DNA of 64,000 nucleotides from UBA2231 sp964415175 (lineage in GTDB: Bacteria > Elusimicrobiota > Elusimicrobia > Elusimicrobiales > UBA9959): the NCBI GenBank assembly GCA_964415175.1, contig CAYPYG010000012.1, positions 12,376 to 76,375 on the forward strand, read 5' to 3'. Made by a program: the position numbers and the translations under genes. The notes below the pieces were generated by a model. It was not told the origin of the DNA. It was given only the letters and a program-made list of their open reading frames with translations, and made no database searches. The stretch's first letter is position 1; the number at the start of each line of letters is the position of its first letter. This document shows, piece after piece, positions 35,965 to 43,591 of the stretch.

Positions 35965-37532
35965 TTACCGGCTCCATCGGACGGTACGGGGACGCCATGC
36001 GGCATGGTCTCCCCCGCTGATGCGAGCGAGACTATCGTGTAGTTGGAGCGCGTCAGGTACTTTCCGGCGGCCGCCGAAACGTCGGCCGGCTTCACGCGTT
36101 TGAGGCGCTCCAGCAGCGCCCAGTCGTATTTCCAGTCGCCCATGATCCTGTCGTTGTGGGAGAGGTTCTTGGCGAAATTGAGGTCGTTCTCCAGCCCCCG
36201 GACCATCTCGGACTCGTAATTGTTGATGATCTTCTCCAGCTCCCATTCCGTGGGCGGGGTTTTTTTGACCGCGTCCAGTTCCTCCCAGACGGCGGCCTCC
36301 AGGGCGGCGGAGGTATGGGGGGCCCTGGGATAGCCGACCACCAGGAAAAGCGAGGGGTAACGGCTGCCCGGCAGCGAATGATGCGAGCCGGCGTAGAGCG
36401 CGAGGTTCTTGCCTTCGACCAGGTTCCGGTAGAAGCGCCCCGTCTTGCCGTTGGAGAGCACCTCGCTGAGCATGATCAGCGCCGGGGTGTCCTGGTGGGC
36501 TTCCCCCGGGTTGTGGAAGCCCATGTAGAAGGCGGGCTGGGCGTCGAAGAAGACGTTCACGCGCCTTTCGGCGTTCTGCTCCGGCTCCACCGTGTAAGCG
36601 TCGGAGGGGAGTTCGCCCTTTTTCCAGTTCCCGAAATACTTTTCCGTCATGCGCAGCATCTCGGCGGCGTCCACGTCGCCCACTATGGCCAGCGTCGCGT
36701 TATTGGGCACGTAGAACCGGGCGTAGAACTCCTCGGCGTCGGTGCGGGTCAGCTTCTTCAGGTCGTCCATCCAGCCTATCGTGGGGTTGTGATAGGGGTG
36801 GGCCTTGAAGGCGGCGGCCGAGAGGTTCTCGAAGAGGATATTGCCGGGCTTGCTCTCTCCCATGCGCAGCTCCTCCATTATCACGCTGCGCTCCTTGTAG
36901 AACTCGCGCAGTACCGGGTTCTTGAACCGGTCGGATTCCATTATCATCCAGGCCTCGGCCCGGTCGGCCGGCAGCGAGACCTGGTAGACCGTGTAGTCCA
37001 CGGCGGTGGCCGCGTTCAGGCCGTTGGCGCCCAGTTTCTCGTAAGTGCCGAAGAATTCGCCCGAGACCGAGAGTTCGCCCGCCTCTTTTTCCAGGGCGGT
37101 CAGCCGTTTCGTCAGCTCGTCCACCCGGGCCTTGTCCGCCGCGTCGCCCCTGGCTTCCTCGCCTATCAGTTCCCGCGCCGTCCTCTCTATCCTGTCCAGG
37201 ACCTTCTTCTCGTTGGCGTAGTTCCTGGTGTTCATCGTTTTGGTGCCCTTGAACGCCATGTGCTCGAAGACATGGGCCAGGCCGGTCTTGCCGGAGGGGC
37301 AGTCGACATTGCCGACCTTGAAGGTCAGCGCGAAGGAGACCGTGGGCGCGAATTTCTTTTCCAGCACCAGGACTTTCAGGCCGTTCTTGAGAGTATGAGA
37401 GACCACTGGCGGATATTTTGGGTCGGTCTCGACCGTCGCGCCCAGTTTTCCGAGAGCCCCGGCGTCGTCGGCTCCGGCCGACAGCGGCGCGGCCAGCAGC
37501 AGCAGCCCGGGCAGGAAGGCTGAAAGATTCAT
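35961..37532 (-). CDS. active M16 zinc peptidase
   Basis: A 523-residue secreted M16 peptidase. Signal peptide about 1-21. Inverted zinc motif HVFEH (His87, Glu90, His91) in GLAHVFEHMAFKG, with the distal Glu in the helix near EERSVIMEELRMGE. I start it at ATG 37532, which has GGAGG 6 bases upstream inside a longer in-frame reading from 37544. TATAAT lies at 37581-37576. Works with the inactive homologue encoded just after it. Confidence 0.9.
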   Translation of the reverse strand: MNLSAFLPGLLLLAAPLSAGADDAGALGKLGATVETDPKYPPVVSHTLKNGLKVLVLEKKFAPTVSFALTFKVGNVDCPSGKTGLAHVFEHMAFKGTKTMNTRNYANEKKVLDRIERTARELIGEEARGDAADKARVDELTKRLTALEKEAGELSVSGEFFGTYEKLGANGLNAATAVDYTVYQVSLPADRAEAWMIMESDRFKNPVLREFYKERSVIMEELRMGESKPGNILFENLSAAAFKAHPYHNPTIGWMDDLKKLTRTDAEEFYARFYVPNNATLAIVGDVDAAEMLRMTEKYFGNWKKGELPSDAYTVEPEQNAERRVNVFFDAQPAFYMGFHNPGEAHQDTPALIMLSEVLSNGKTGRFYRNLVEGKNLALYAGSHHSLPGSRYPSLFLVVGYPRAPHTSAALEAAVWEELDAVKKTPPTEWELEKIINNYESEMVRGLENDLNFAKNLSHNDRIMGDWKYDWALLERLKRVKPADVSAAAGKYLTRSNYTIVSLASAGETMPHGVPVPSDGAGK

Positions 37533-37575
37533 CGTTTCCTCCATAGAAAGGGGGACGGTCCGGTTCCCCGCCGTA

Positions 37576-37581
37576 ATTATA
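37576..37581 (-). promoter_or_regulatory. -10 box of the M16 operon
   Basis: Perfect TATAAT on the minus strand about 43 bases before the M16 start; the -35 region is not a clear match. Confidence 0.4.
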
Positions 37582-37703
37582 CCAAGTTAAATTTATCCGC
37601 TATCGGAGAGAAAAGGCCGCGCCGGCGGCGGGATCGTTCCGCTCTTTCAGGCGGAAAGCCGGCCTGGCGGGATCGGCGTCCCGGAACTTTTTTCCCGTGG
37701 AAG

Positions 37704-37886
37704 TCAGGCGCCTGACTCCAGCTTTTCCAGCGCGGCCGCTATCCCGGCGGCCGCCTGCTTCATCAGCGCCAGCATCTCTTTCTTTTCCGCCGGGGAGCAG
37801 TCCTTGTAAAGCTCGGCCGCGCTCTTGAGGCTGGAGCATTTGGACCGCAGGTCGTGCAGCAGTTTAGAGGAGATCTCTTCAGTCAT
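37704..37886 (-). CDS. 60-residue H-box mini-protein paired with the sigma-54 activator
   Basis: A 60-residue helical protein. Its first helix contains KLLHDLRSKCSSLKSAAELY, which resembles the H-box of histidine kinases (compare VAHDIRSPLAAL in the kinases at 48703 and 56234) with His10 at the phospho-site, though the usual Pro is Lys. The rest forms a second helix, so it could fold as a two-helix hairpin like a DHp or Hpt domain. Its start overlaps the activator's stop by 8 bases (ATGACTGA). A role as phosphotransfer relay or phosphatase for the activator is inference. Confidence 0.55.
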   Translation of the reverse strand: MTEEISSKLLHDLRSKCSSLKSAAELYKDCSPAEKKEMLALMKQAAAGIAAALEKLESGA

Positions 37887-39240
37887 CGTCGCCCCCGTCG
37901 TCGTTCTTCTTCAGCACGGAATAAAGCAGCCTGGTCGATATTTGAAGGTCGGCCATGGTCCTGGTGCGCTTGCCGCCGTTCTCCGCCAGGTTGCGCAGGA
38001 CTATCTCCTCGGCGACCTTGTCCAGCGCGGCCTGCAGGCCGTCCTTGAGCGCCAGCGCGTAGAGTTCGTCGCTCTCGCCCCCGGCCGGCCGCGTCGCGGC
38101 GGCCGCGGCCGAGAAACCGCGCGGCTTGAGATGCCGCCCGGCGATGACGCCGTCTATCCGTCCCTCGGGACCGCAGCAGACCAGGTCCACGAACTTCTTT
38201 ACCTCGCGCGCGTTGCCGGGCCATTTATACTCCTCCAGCATGGCCCGGGCCTCGGCCGTGAACGAGAGCCGCCTGCCGCCCCTGGTGAAATGGCGTATCA
38301 GCGGGAACAGGTCGCCGGGCCGCTCGCCCAGCGGCTTGAGTTTGAGCGTATAGCCCTGCACGCGCTGGAAGAGGTCGAAGCGCATCCGGCCGCGCGCGAC
38401 GAGGTCCTTCGGGTCCTCCAGCGTGGCGCTTATGACCCGGAAATCCGAGGTCTCGGGCCGCTCGGAGCCCAGCGGGTGGAAGGTCTTCTCCTCGATGGCC
38501 TTGAGCAGCTTCATCTGCATGTTCGGGCTCATCGTGCCTATCTCGTCGAGGAAAAGCGTGCCCTTATGCGCCTCCAGCAGCCGCCCGCGGCGCGCCTCGC
38601 CGGCGCCGGTAAAGGCGCCTTTCTTGTAGCCGAAAAGCTCCGCCTCAAGAAGATCTTCGGTGTAAGCGGAACAGTTTATCGCCACGAAGGCGCCGGGTCT
38701 GCCCGAGCGGTCGTGGATAATGCGCGCCAGCGAGGTCTTGCCGGTGCCCGACGGTCCGAGTATCATCACGGGCAGATCGGTCGGCGCGTAGTGCAGCGCC
38801 TCGGTCACCGCGGCGCGCAGTTCCGGGTCCTCCGTCACGAAAGCGGACTCGAAAACGTCGGTGCCCGCGTCGAGCTTGCGGTTCTGGACGAACTTGCGGA
38901 TGATATCGGCGATATTGGACTCTTCGTTGCCCTTGGCGTAGAAATCCCTGGCGCCCAGCTCATAGGCTTTGTCGATGATGTCCTCGGAGTCTGAGCTGGA
39001 GACCACCACGGCATAGACGCCTTTTTCCGCCGCGGCCTTGATGGCTTTCAGGCCGGAATAATCGTCGTCCGGCCCCAGCATCAGGTCGAAGAAGCCGATA
39101 TCGTATTTATCGCGGCCCAGGTAACCGAGGGCGCTTTTCAGGTCCCCGGCCATGTCCAGCTTGTGGCCGGTCAGCTGCGCGGCCATGATCTTCTGGGCCA
39201 GTTTATCGTCCTCAAGGACGAGAATATTGAGTTTTTCCAT
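37879..39240 (-). CDS. sigma-54-dependent response regulator (NtrC family)
   Basis: A 453-residue activator. Receiver domain (1-120) with acidic pocket EDD and phospho-Asp52 (FFDLML), the Ser/Thr switch in VVVSSSD and Lys in FYAKGN. AAA+ domain with Walker A GPSGTGKT (162-169), the sigma-54-contacting GAFTGA (208-213) and Walker B LFLDEIG. C-terminal Fis-type helix-turn-helix (TMADLQISTRLLYSVLKK). Start ATG 39240 has no good Shine-Dalgarno. It faces away from the rpoN/peptide region, sharing the upstream spacer that holds a GAAAAT-type palindrome; it is the obvious activator of the sigma-54 promoters that follow. Confidence 0.92.
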   Translation of the reverse strand: MEKLNILVLEDDKLAQKIMAAQLTGHKLDMAGDLKSALGYLGRDKYDIGFFDLMLGPDDDYSGLKAIKAAAEKGVYAVVVSSSDSEDIIDKAYELGARDFYAKGNEESNIADIIRKFVQNRKLDAGTDVFESAFVTEDPELRAAVTEALHYAPTDLPVMILGPSGTGKTSLARIIHDRSGRPGAFVAINCSAYTEDLLEAELFGYKKGAFTGAGEARRGRLLEAHKGTLFLDEIGTMSPNMQMKLLKAIEEKTFHPLGSERPETSDFRVISATLEDPKDLVARGRMRFDLFQRVQGYTLKLKPLGERPGDLFPLIRHFTRGGRRLSFTAEARAMLEEYKWPGNAREVKKFVDLVCCGPEGRIDGVIAGRHLKPRGFSAAAAATRPAGGESDELYALALKDGLQAALDKVAEEIVLRNLAENGGKRTRTMADLQISTRLLYSVLKKNDDGGDDD

Positions 39241-39250
39241 AGTTTCTCGT

Positions 39251-39268
39251 ATGAAAATAGATATTTTC
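39251..39268. promoter_or_regulatory. candidate activator-binding palindrome 1
   Basis: ATGAAAATAGATATTTTC, an inverted repeat GAAAAT-N4-ATTTTC about 105 bases upstream of the first sigma-54 promoter and just before the activator gene. Similar palindromes precede other sigma-54 promoters here. Confidence 0.4.
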
Positions 39269-39356
39269 TTTTGAAAAGGACCCCCGGATATTATACTTAA
39301 AACGCCTGTAAGGGGCGCAAAAAATATGAAAAAGAACCTGTTTTGACTAAAGAATG

Positions 39357-39373
39357 TTGGCATTTAAATTGCT
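39357..39373 (+). promoter_or_regulatory. sigma-54 promoter 1 (31-aa peptide and rpoN)
   Basis: TTGGCATTTAAATTGCT matches the -24/-12 consensus (TTGGCAC-N5-TTGCT) with GG at 39359-39360 and GC 12 bases on at 39371-39372. Expected start of transcription near 39383, 26 bases before the peptide gene. Confidence 0.85.
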
Positions 39374-39408
39374 CTATTCGTTTTGAAAGGCTATAATACG
39401 GAGGGGAC

Positions 39409-39504
39409 ATGCTTATCGATAACATAACGATGCTGGTATCGTTCTTCGGAAGGTTCTTCAGTTTCGGCGGCTATACCGGTTATTACGGAGGCCGCTGCGT
39501 TTAA
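39409..39504 (+). CDS. 31-residue Gly/Tyr-rich peptide, possible precursor or signal
   Basis: A 31-residue peptide directly under sigma-54 promoter 1 with a strong ribosome binding site (GGAGGGG). The N-terminal half is hydrophobic (NITMLVSFFGRFFSF); the end is GGYTGYYGGRCV with a single Cys at position 30. It is 24 bases upstream of rpoN in the same transcript. The layout suggests an exported or membrane-active peptide, perhaps a modified peptide or an autoinducer; nothing proves it. It could also be only a leader peptide for rpoN. Confidence 0.55.
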   Translation: MLIDNITMLVSFFGRFFSFGGYTGYYGGRCV

Positions 39505-39528
39505 ACGCTGTCAGCCGGAGCGGAGCAT

Positions 39529-40584
39529 ATGAGAATAAGAGGAATGCGGGCGGGAATGCGCACAGGAGCCAGGACTTCGGCGGCCCTTATGGGGGCGCTG
39601 AAACTGGCGCAGCTGGCGGGCCTCAGTGAAGACGATTTCGAGAAACAGCTGGCCGCGCTGGAGGGCAACCGCTTCTTCCAGCTGCTCAAGACCTCCGGCG
39701 CGCTGCGCGTTTCGGAGTACCCGGCCGCCCGCTATGCCGCCCTTCATAACGCCGGCCGCGGCATGAAACTGTCCGCAGGCGAACTGCCGGAACTGGCCGA
39801 CGGCAAAGGCGACCTGGTCGCCCTGATACAGGGGATAGGGCAGGAGAACTTCGAGAATTACTTCCTCAAGGACGCCGCGCCGGGCGACGACGAACGCGCC
39901 CGCGCCTGCGGCATCAGCCGCGAGGACGCCGCCCGCCTGCGCGATTTCGTCAACCGCGTCTATATGCAGTCCGAATTCGAGGCTCCCGCCGAAGGTCCGG
40001 AGTCGACCGTCTTCAGCGCGGTCGCCGGCATAGACATCGAGGACGGCATCCCGGCGCTGGCCTTCTTCCACCGCGAGATCTGGAAGGGCAGCTATAAGGT
40101 GGACAATGACAAGCTGACCGAAATGATGCGCGACCTGCCGCTCTCCGAGCGCGACGGCGTGGAGAAAGTGCTCAAGCGCGTCGAGTTCGCCGAGAAGCGC
40201 AAGACCACCCTCTACCGGGCGCTCGAGATACTCATCAGCGTGCAGGCCGATTACCTGCGCACCGGCGAGCCAGGCCGCCGCCGCCCGCTCTCGCAGAAGA
40301 CGCTGGCGAAAAATCTAGAGGTGCACCCCAGCGTGCTCAACCGCCTGGTTTCCAACAAGTCCATCCGCATGCCCTGGGGCCTGGAGGCGCCGATGGTCAC
40401 GCTGCTGCCCAGCTCCAAGAAGGTCAACCTGGAGCGGCTCTGCGCCATAGCCGAGCAACATCCCGCCTTCAGCGACGAGAAGTTGCGCTCGGAACTGAAC
40501 GCCCGCCACGGCGTGGACCTCTCGCGCCGCTCCATTGCCCAGTACCGCAAGGACATGGCCATCGCCTGCTCCGGCGCGCGGTAA
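39529..40584 (+). CDS. rpoN: short RNA polymerase sigma-54 factor
   Basis: A 351-residue RpoN-like sigma factor. The C terminus has the HTH (PLSQKTLAKNLEVHPSVLNRLVSNK, here read as SQKTLAKNLEVHPSVLNRL) and the RpoN box RRSIAQYRKDM (about 333-343) that reads the -24 element. The core-binding region is recognisable (SREDAARLRDFVNRVY; LTEMMRDLPLSERDGVEKVL). The N terminus is odd: region I is short and not Gln-rich, and region II is largely missing; usual RpoN is 430-500 residues. It is under its own sigma-54 promoter, so autoactivation is expected. Whether the genome has a second, full-length RpoN cannot be seen. Confidence 0.85.
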   Translation: MRIRGMRAGMRTGARTSAALMGALKLAQLAGLSEDDFEKQLAALEGNRFFQLLKTSGALRVSEYPAARYAALHNAGRGMKLSAGELPELADGKGDLVALIQGIGQENFENYFLKDAAPGDDERARACGISREDAARLRDFVNRVYMQSEFEAPAEGPESTVFSAVAGIDIEDGIPALAFFHREIWKGSYKVDNDKLTEMMRDLPLSERDGVEKVLKRVEFAEKRKTTLYRALEILISVQADYLRTGEPGRRRPLSQKTLAKNLEVHPSVLNRLVSNKSIRMPWGLEAPMVTLLPSSKKVNLERLCAIAEQHPAFSDEKLRSELNARHGVDLSRRSIAQYRKDMAIACSGAR

Positions 40585-40636
40585 AACTGCTGGAGCGGCC
40601 TGGGCAGTCCACGTCTTTCTCCGTAAGATTTTTTCC

Positions 40637-40649
40637 TGAAATATTTTCA
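40637..40649. promoter_or_regulatory. candidate activator-binding palindrome 2
   Basis: TGAAATATTTTCA, a near-palindrome about 140 bases upstream of sigma-54 promoter 2. Confidence 0.35.
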
Positions 40650-40696
40650 TCCATATTTGCCGCGACCCCCTGGCGACGATCCGTGTGGTTTTCGCT

Positions 40697-40713
40697 CGAA
40701 AATAATATTTTCG
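40697..40713. promoter_or_regulatory. candidate activator-binding palindrome 3
   Basis: CGAAAATAATATTTTCG, a perfect palindrome apart from the odd centre base, about 75-90 bases upstream of sigma-54 promoter 2, the usual distance for an enhancer site. Confidence 0.45.
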
Positions 40714-40784
40714 CACGAAAAGACCTCCCTCTCCCGCGCATCAACTTGTCAGGGAATATCTTAAAAGCAGCGGGATGAGCGAGG

Positions 40785-40801
40785 GTGGCATATAAATTGC
40801 T
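40785..40801 (+). promoter_or_regulatory. sigma-54 promoter 2 (cassette A, peptide and SPASM operon)
   Basis: GTGGCATATAAATTGCT: GG at 40787-40788 and GC at 40799-40800, correct 10-base gap. Expected start near 40812, before the peptide gene at 40841. Confidence 0.85.
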
Positions 40802-40840
40802 CCTATTGGACGACGGCATTCGGAAGCAAGGAGGATGGAT

Positions 40841-40975
40841 ATGAGGATAAAAATGGTCAGGGAAGTTCAGCGCAAAGGGATAACCTTTGTGTCGAGAAAT
40901 TTCGGTTGCGGTAATAACTGCGGGTGCCAGGGGTGCGCGCAGATAAACGTGCCGGACTCTAACCCACCGCATTAA
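40841..40975 (+). CDS. 44-residue Cys-rich RiPP precursor candidate
   Basis: A 44-residue peptide with a perfect ribosome binding site (AAGGAGG). A basic leader-like half (MRIKMVREVQRKGITFVSRN) is followed by a core with four Cys at 23, 27, 29 and 32 (FGCGNNCGCQGC) and a tail rich in Asn/Pro. It sits 103 bases upstream of a SPASM radical SAM gene and an MFS gene, the classical layout of a ribosomally made, post-translationally modified peptide with thioether (sactipeptide/ranthipeptide-type) links. The modification type is inference. Confidence 0.75.
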   Translation: MRIKMVREVQRKGITFVSRNFGCGNNCGCQGCAQINVPDSNPPH

Positions 40976-41078
40976 ATGAGGGACGGAAGTTCGCCGGCCG
41001 GTACGCTTTATCAAAGAGGCTATACCGACCGGCGGACAAAAGCCTGAAAATCCAGCGATCATAAGGGAGTTCTTATCT

Positions 41079-42368
41079 ATGAAATACAAATTTTCGAAAT
41101 ACAATCAGGAAATCCGGCATAATGGAGGGCGATATCTCTACAACTTTTATACCGGAGCCATAGCGGAGCTTCCGGCCGATGTCCGAGGCGGAGGGAGATC
41201 TCTTGAAGGCTATTCGCCGGAAGAACTGTCGTTCCTGCACGAAAAAGGATTCATCGTCCGGGAGGAAGTGGACGAGATAAAAAGACTGGAGTTCATGCAC
41301 CTGGCGGGAAAATTCCAGTCTTCTTCGCTCGGTCTCACCGTTATTCCCACACTGGAGTGCAATTTCGCCTGCGCTTATTGTTACGAGAACGGCGTGAAAC
41401 AGGCTGTCATGGATAAGAATATAATGGACGCGGTATTTTCGTTCGCCGACAGGAAGATACGGAAGGACGCGGTGAAAGACGTCCATCTGCATATCCTGGG
41501 CGGCGAGGCCCTGCTGCGGCCGGATTTAGTAGGGGAAATACTGGACAGGATGGAACTTCTGCGGGATAAATACGGATTTTCGCTGGCCGCCCAGATGATA
41601 ACGAACGGGTATTTTCTGGACGGGGATATGATCGATCGGCTTCACCTGGTGGGGCGTGTGCGCCAGGTGCAGGTGACCTTTGACGGTTTCGGCGATTCGC
41701 ATGACCGCGTGCGCCGCCAGCGGGGCGGAGGAGGGTCGTTCGAGCGCATTCTGGATAATCTGCGCGCGGCGATGGATAAAGGGCTGACGATGGTCGTCCG
41801 GTATAACCTGACGGAGTCCAATTTCCAGGACGCCAAAAAGCTGCTGCGGCTCCTGGGTTCGCTGAAAAAGAAGCCTTTCATCTATTTCGGCCACGTAAAG
41901 AATTATAAGAATACCGAGAGCTGTAAGTCGGTCGGTTGTATGACCAGGGCCCAGTATTCGGCCGCTGATCTCGAGTTGATGCGCTGCGCTTCCGATCTTG
42001 GACTGAGGACGGATTGCCTGCCCGCTCTGTCCTACAACCACTGCGTGGCCGATACGGTGAACGGCTATACCGTAGACCCGCGCGGCGATCTCTTCAAATG
42101 CTGGAATGACGTAGGGAGAAAAGAACTTTCTTTCGGAAACATCCTGGCCCCGGAGGAGGCGATAATATCGCGCGAGGAGAACTTTTACGGCCATATTCTG
42201 AGCGGCCCGTTCAGCACTTCCTGCCGCGAATGCAAGCTCATGCCCGTCTGCATGGGAGGGTGCCCGATGGAGAGGGAAGAAAGGAAGGATAAAGCCTGCT
42301 CCAAGTACAAGTTCCAGTCCGACGAGTTCGCGAAGATATATCTCGACGCGTGCGGGAGCGCCCGATGA
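41079..42368 (+). CDS. SPASM-domain radical SAM peptide maturase (cassette A)
   Basis: A 429-residue radical SAM enzyme. An N-terminal peptide-recognition-like domain (1-85) precedes the CxxxCxxC cluster site (Cys94, Cys98, Cys101 in CNFACAYC). HILGGEAL is the GGE motif. The C-terminal SPASM domain has the auxiliary-cluster cysteines in NHCVAD, LFKCWNDVG, CRECKLMPVCMGGCPMER and CSKYK. Such enzymes install thioether or C-C links in the partner peptide, here most likely the 44-mer at 40841. Stop overlaps the MFS start (ATGA), so the exporter is coupled to it. Confidence 0.88.
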   Translation: MKYKFSKYNQEIRHNGGRYLYNFYTGAIAELPADVRGGGRSLEGYSPEELSFLHEKGFIVREEVDEIKRLEFMHLAGKFQSSSLGLTVIPTLECNFACAYCYENGVKQAVMDKNIMDAVFSFADRKIRKDAVKDVHLHILGGEALLRPDLVGEILDRMELLRDKYGFSLAAQMITNGYFLDGDMIDRLHLVGRVRQVQVTFDGFGDSHDRVRRQRGGGGSFERILDNLRAAMDKGLTMVVRYNLTESNFQDAKKLLRLLGSLKKKPFIYFGHVKNYKNTESCKSVGCMTRAQYSAADLELMRCASDLGLRTDCLPALSYNHCVADTVNGYTVDPRGDLFKCWNDVGRKELSFGNILAPEEAIISREENFYGHILSGPFSTSCRECKLMPVCMGGCPMEREERKDKACSKYKFQSDEFAKIYLDACGSAR

Positions 42369-43591
42369 ACTCCTACTGGGCCTTATATTCCGCGCAGATG
42401 GTCTCTCTGACCGGCTCGGTGCTGAATTCCGTCGTCGCCATGTTCTGGATATACGGGATAACGGGGTCCATAACCAAGTCCGTGTGGGGGTTCGCCGCCA
42501 GCGCGCTGGTCTGCGCGGGAGTCTCCAGCGTGGCCGCCGCGGTAGTGGACCGCGGCCGCAAAAAAGAATGGGCTCTTGCGGGGGAACTGGTCCGTTCTTT
42601 CGTCTTCCTGGCTTTCTATTTTATGGCCGGGACCGGGTCCGCAAACATCTGGATGATCTACGGACTGCAGGCGCTATTGGGGATATCGAGTTCCTTCTCC
42701 TCGCCCGCCATTTCAGCTTGGCAACTGTCGTTCCTGGGGAGCTCCTATAAACGGGTCCTTCCGTTGACGCGCTCCATCGCCACGGCCGTGAGCCTTGTGC
42801 TGGTGGCGGCGGGGGGCGTCCTCTCCCAGTATGTTCCTTTTCAGAGCATCTTTCTTTACAGCGCGGCAACGTATCTGGCCGCCTTCTTTATCGAGGTGTT
42901 CGTCGGCGAGGCCGCATCCTCTCCCGCGTCCGCTCCTTCGGCGCGAGGCGCGGGTGACTATGCGCGCGGGCTTATCCGGGATATAAAAGGATCTTTCGAG
43001 TATATGGCCGCCGACGGCGGCGGCTTCCTGAAAATAATATTCCTTTTCATGGTCGTAAACTCGGTCTTCGCTCCCCTCGCGTCCCTGCTGCCGATGGTCG
43101 TAAAGGTCGGGTTTTCCGGAACGCCGGCGATGTATAGTATTATATTGCTCGCCAACGGGTCCGGGGCCCTCGTCGCGGGACTGCTTATGAGCAGGCGCCC
43201 GGTCAGGGACATTTCCCGGCATGTCGGGCTGGTGGTTCTGTTTAACGGCGTTATAAGCTGCGCGACCTTCTTTGTTTCCGATTTCAGGATATTCACGCTG
43301 ATGGTGTTCCTGGTCGGTATGGGGCTCGGAAGCGTCAATATCGGGATTACCCTGCTGATAAGCGCTGCCAAGCCCGGCTACTACTGCAAGGTCCGTACGC
43401 ATAGCGAAAATATCGCCGGCCTCTTTGTCCCGTTCGGGCTTGTTCTGCTTTCCGCGCTGGCGGAAAGGCAAAGCGTGATGCTTCCTTTCCTGGTTTCCGG
43501 TGTAATAGTGCTTATCTCCGGAGGGATATATCTGGCGCGTATGAACAGTCGTCCCGCGCGCCTCTCGGAGCCCGGGTTTTGCGGGATATGA
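42365..43591 (+). CDS. MFS transporter, likely peptide exporter
   Basis: A 408-residue, 12-helix MFS protein of the enterobactin-exporter/macrolide-efflux type (MNSYWALYSAQMVSLTGS at the start is typical). Charged loops RGRKKEWAL and RRPVRDISRH fit the MFS loops after helices 2 and 8. ATG 42365 overlaps the maturase stop; the further start at 42350 is unlikely. By context it exports the modified peptide. No peptidase domain is fused, so leader removal must occur elsewhere. Confidence 0.8.
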   Translation: MNSYWALYSAQMVSLTGSVLNSVVAMFWIYGITGSITKSVWGFAASALVCAGVSSVAAAVVDRGRKKEWALAGELVRSFVFLAFYFMAGTGSANIWMIYGLQALLGISSSFSSPAISAWQLSFLGSSYKRVLPLTRSIATAVSLVLVAAGGVLSQYVPFQSIFLYSAATYLAAFFIEVFVGEAASSPASAPSARGAGDYARGLIRDIKGSFEYMAADGGGFLKIIFLFMVVNSVFAPLASLLPMVVKVGFSGTPAMYSIILLANGSGALVAGLLMSRRPVRDISRHVGLVVLFNGVISCATFFVSDFRIFTLMVFLVGMGLGSVNIGITLLISAAKPGYYCKVRTHSENIAGLFVPFGLVLLSALAERQSVMLPFLVSGVIVLISGGIYLARMNSRPARLSEPGFCGI

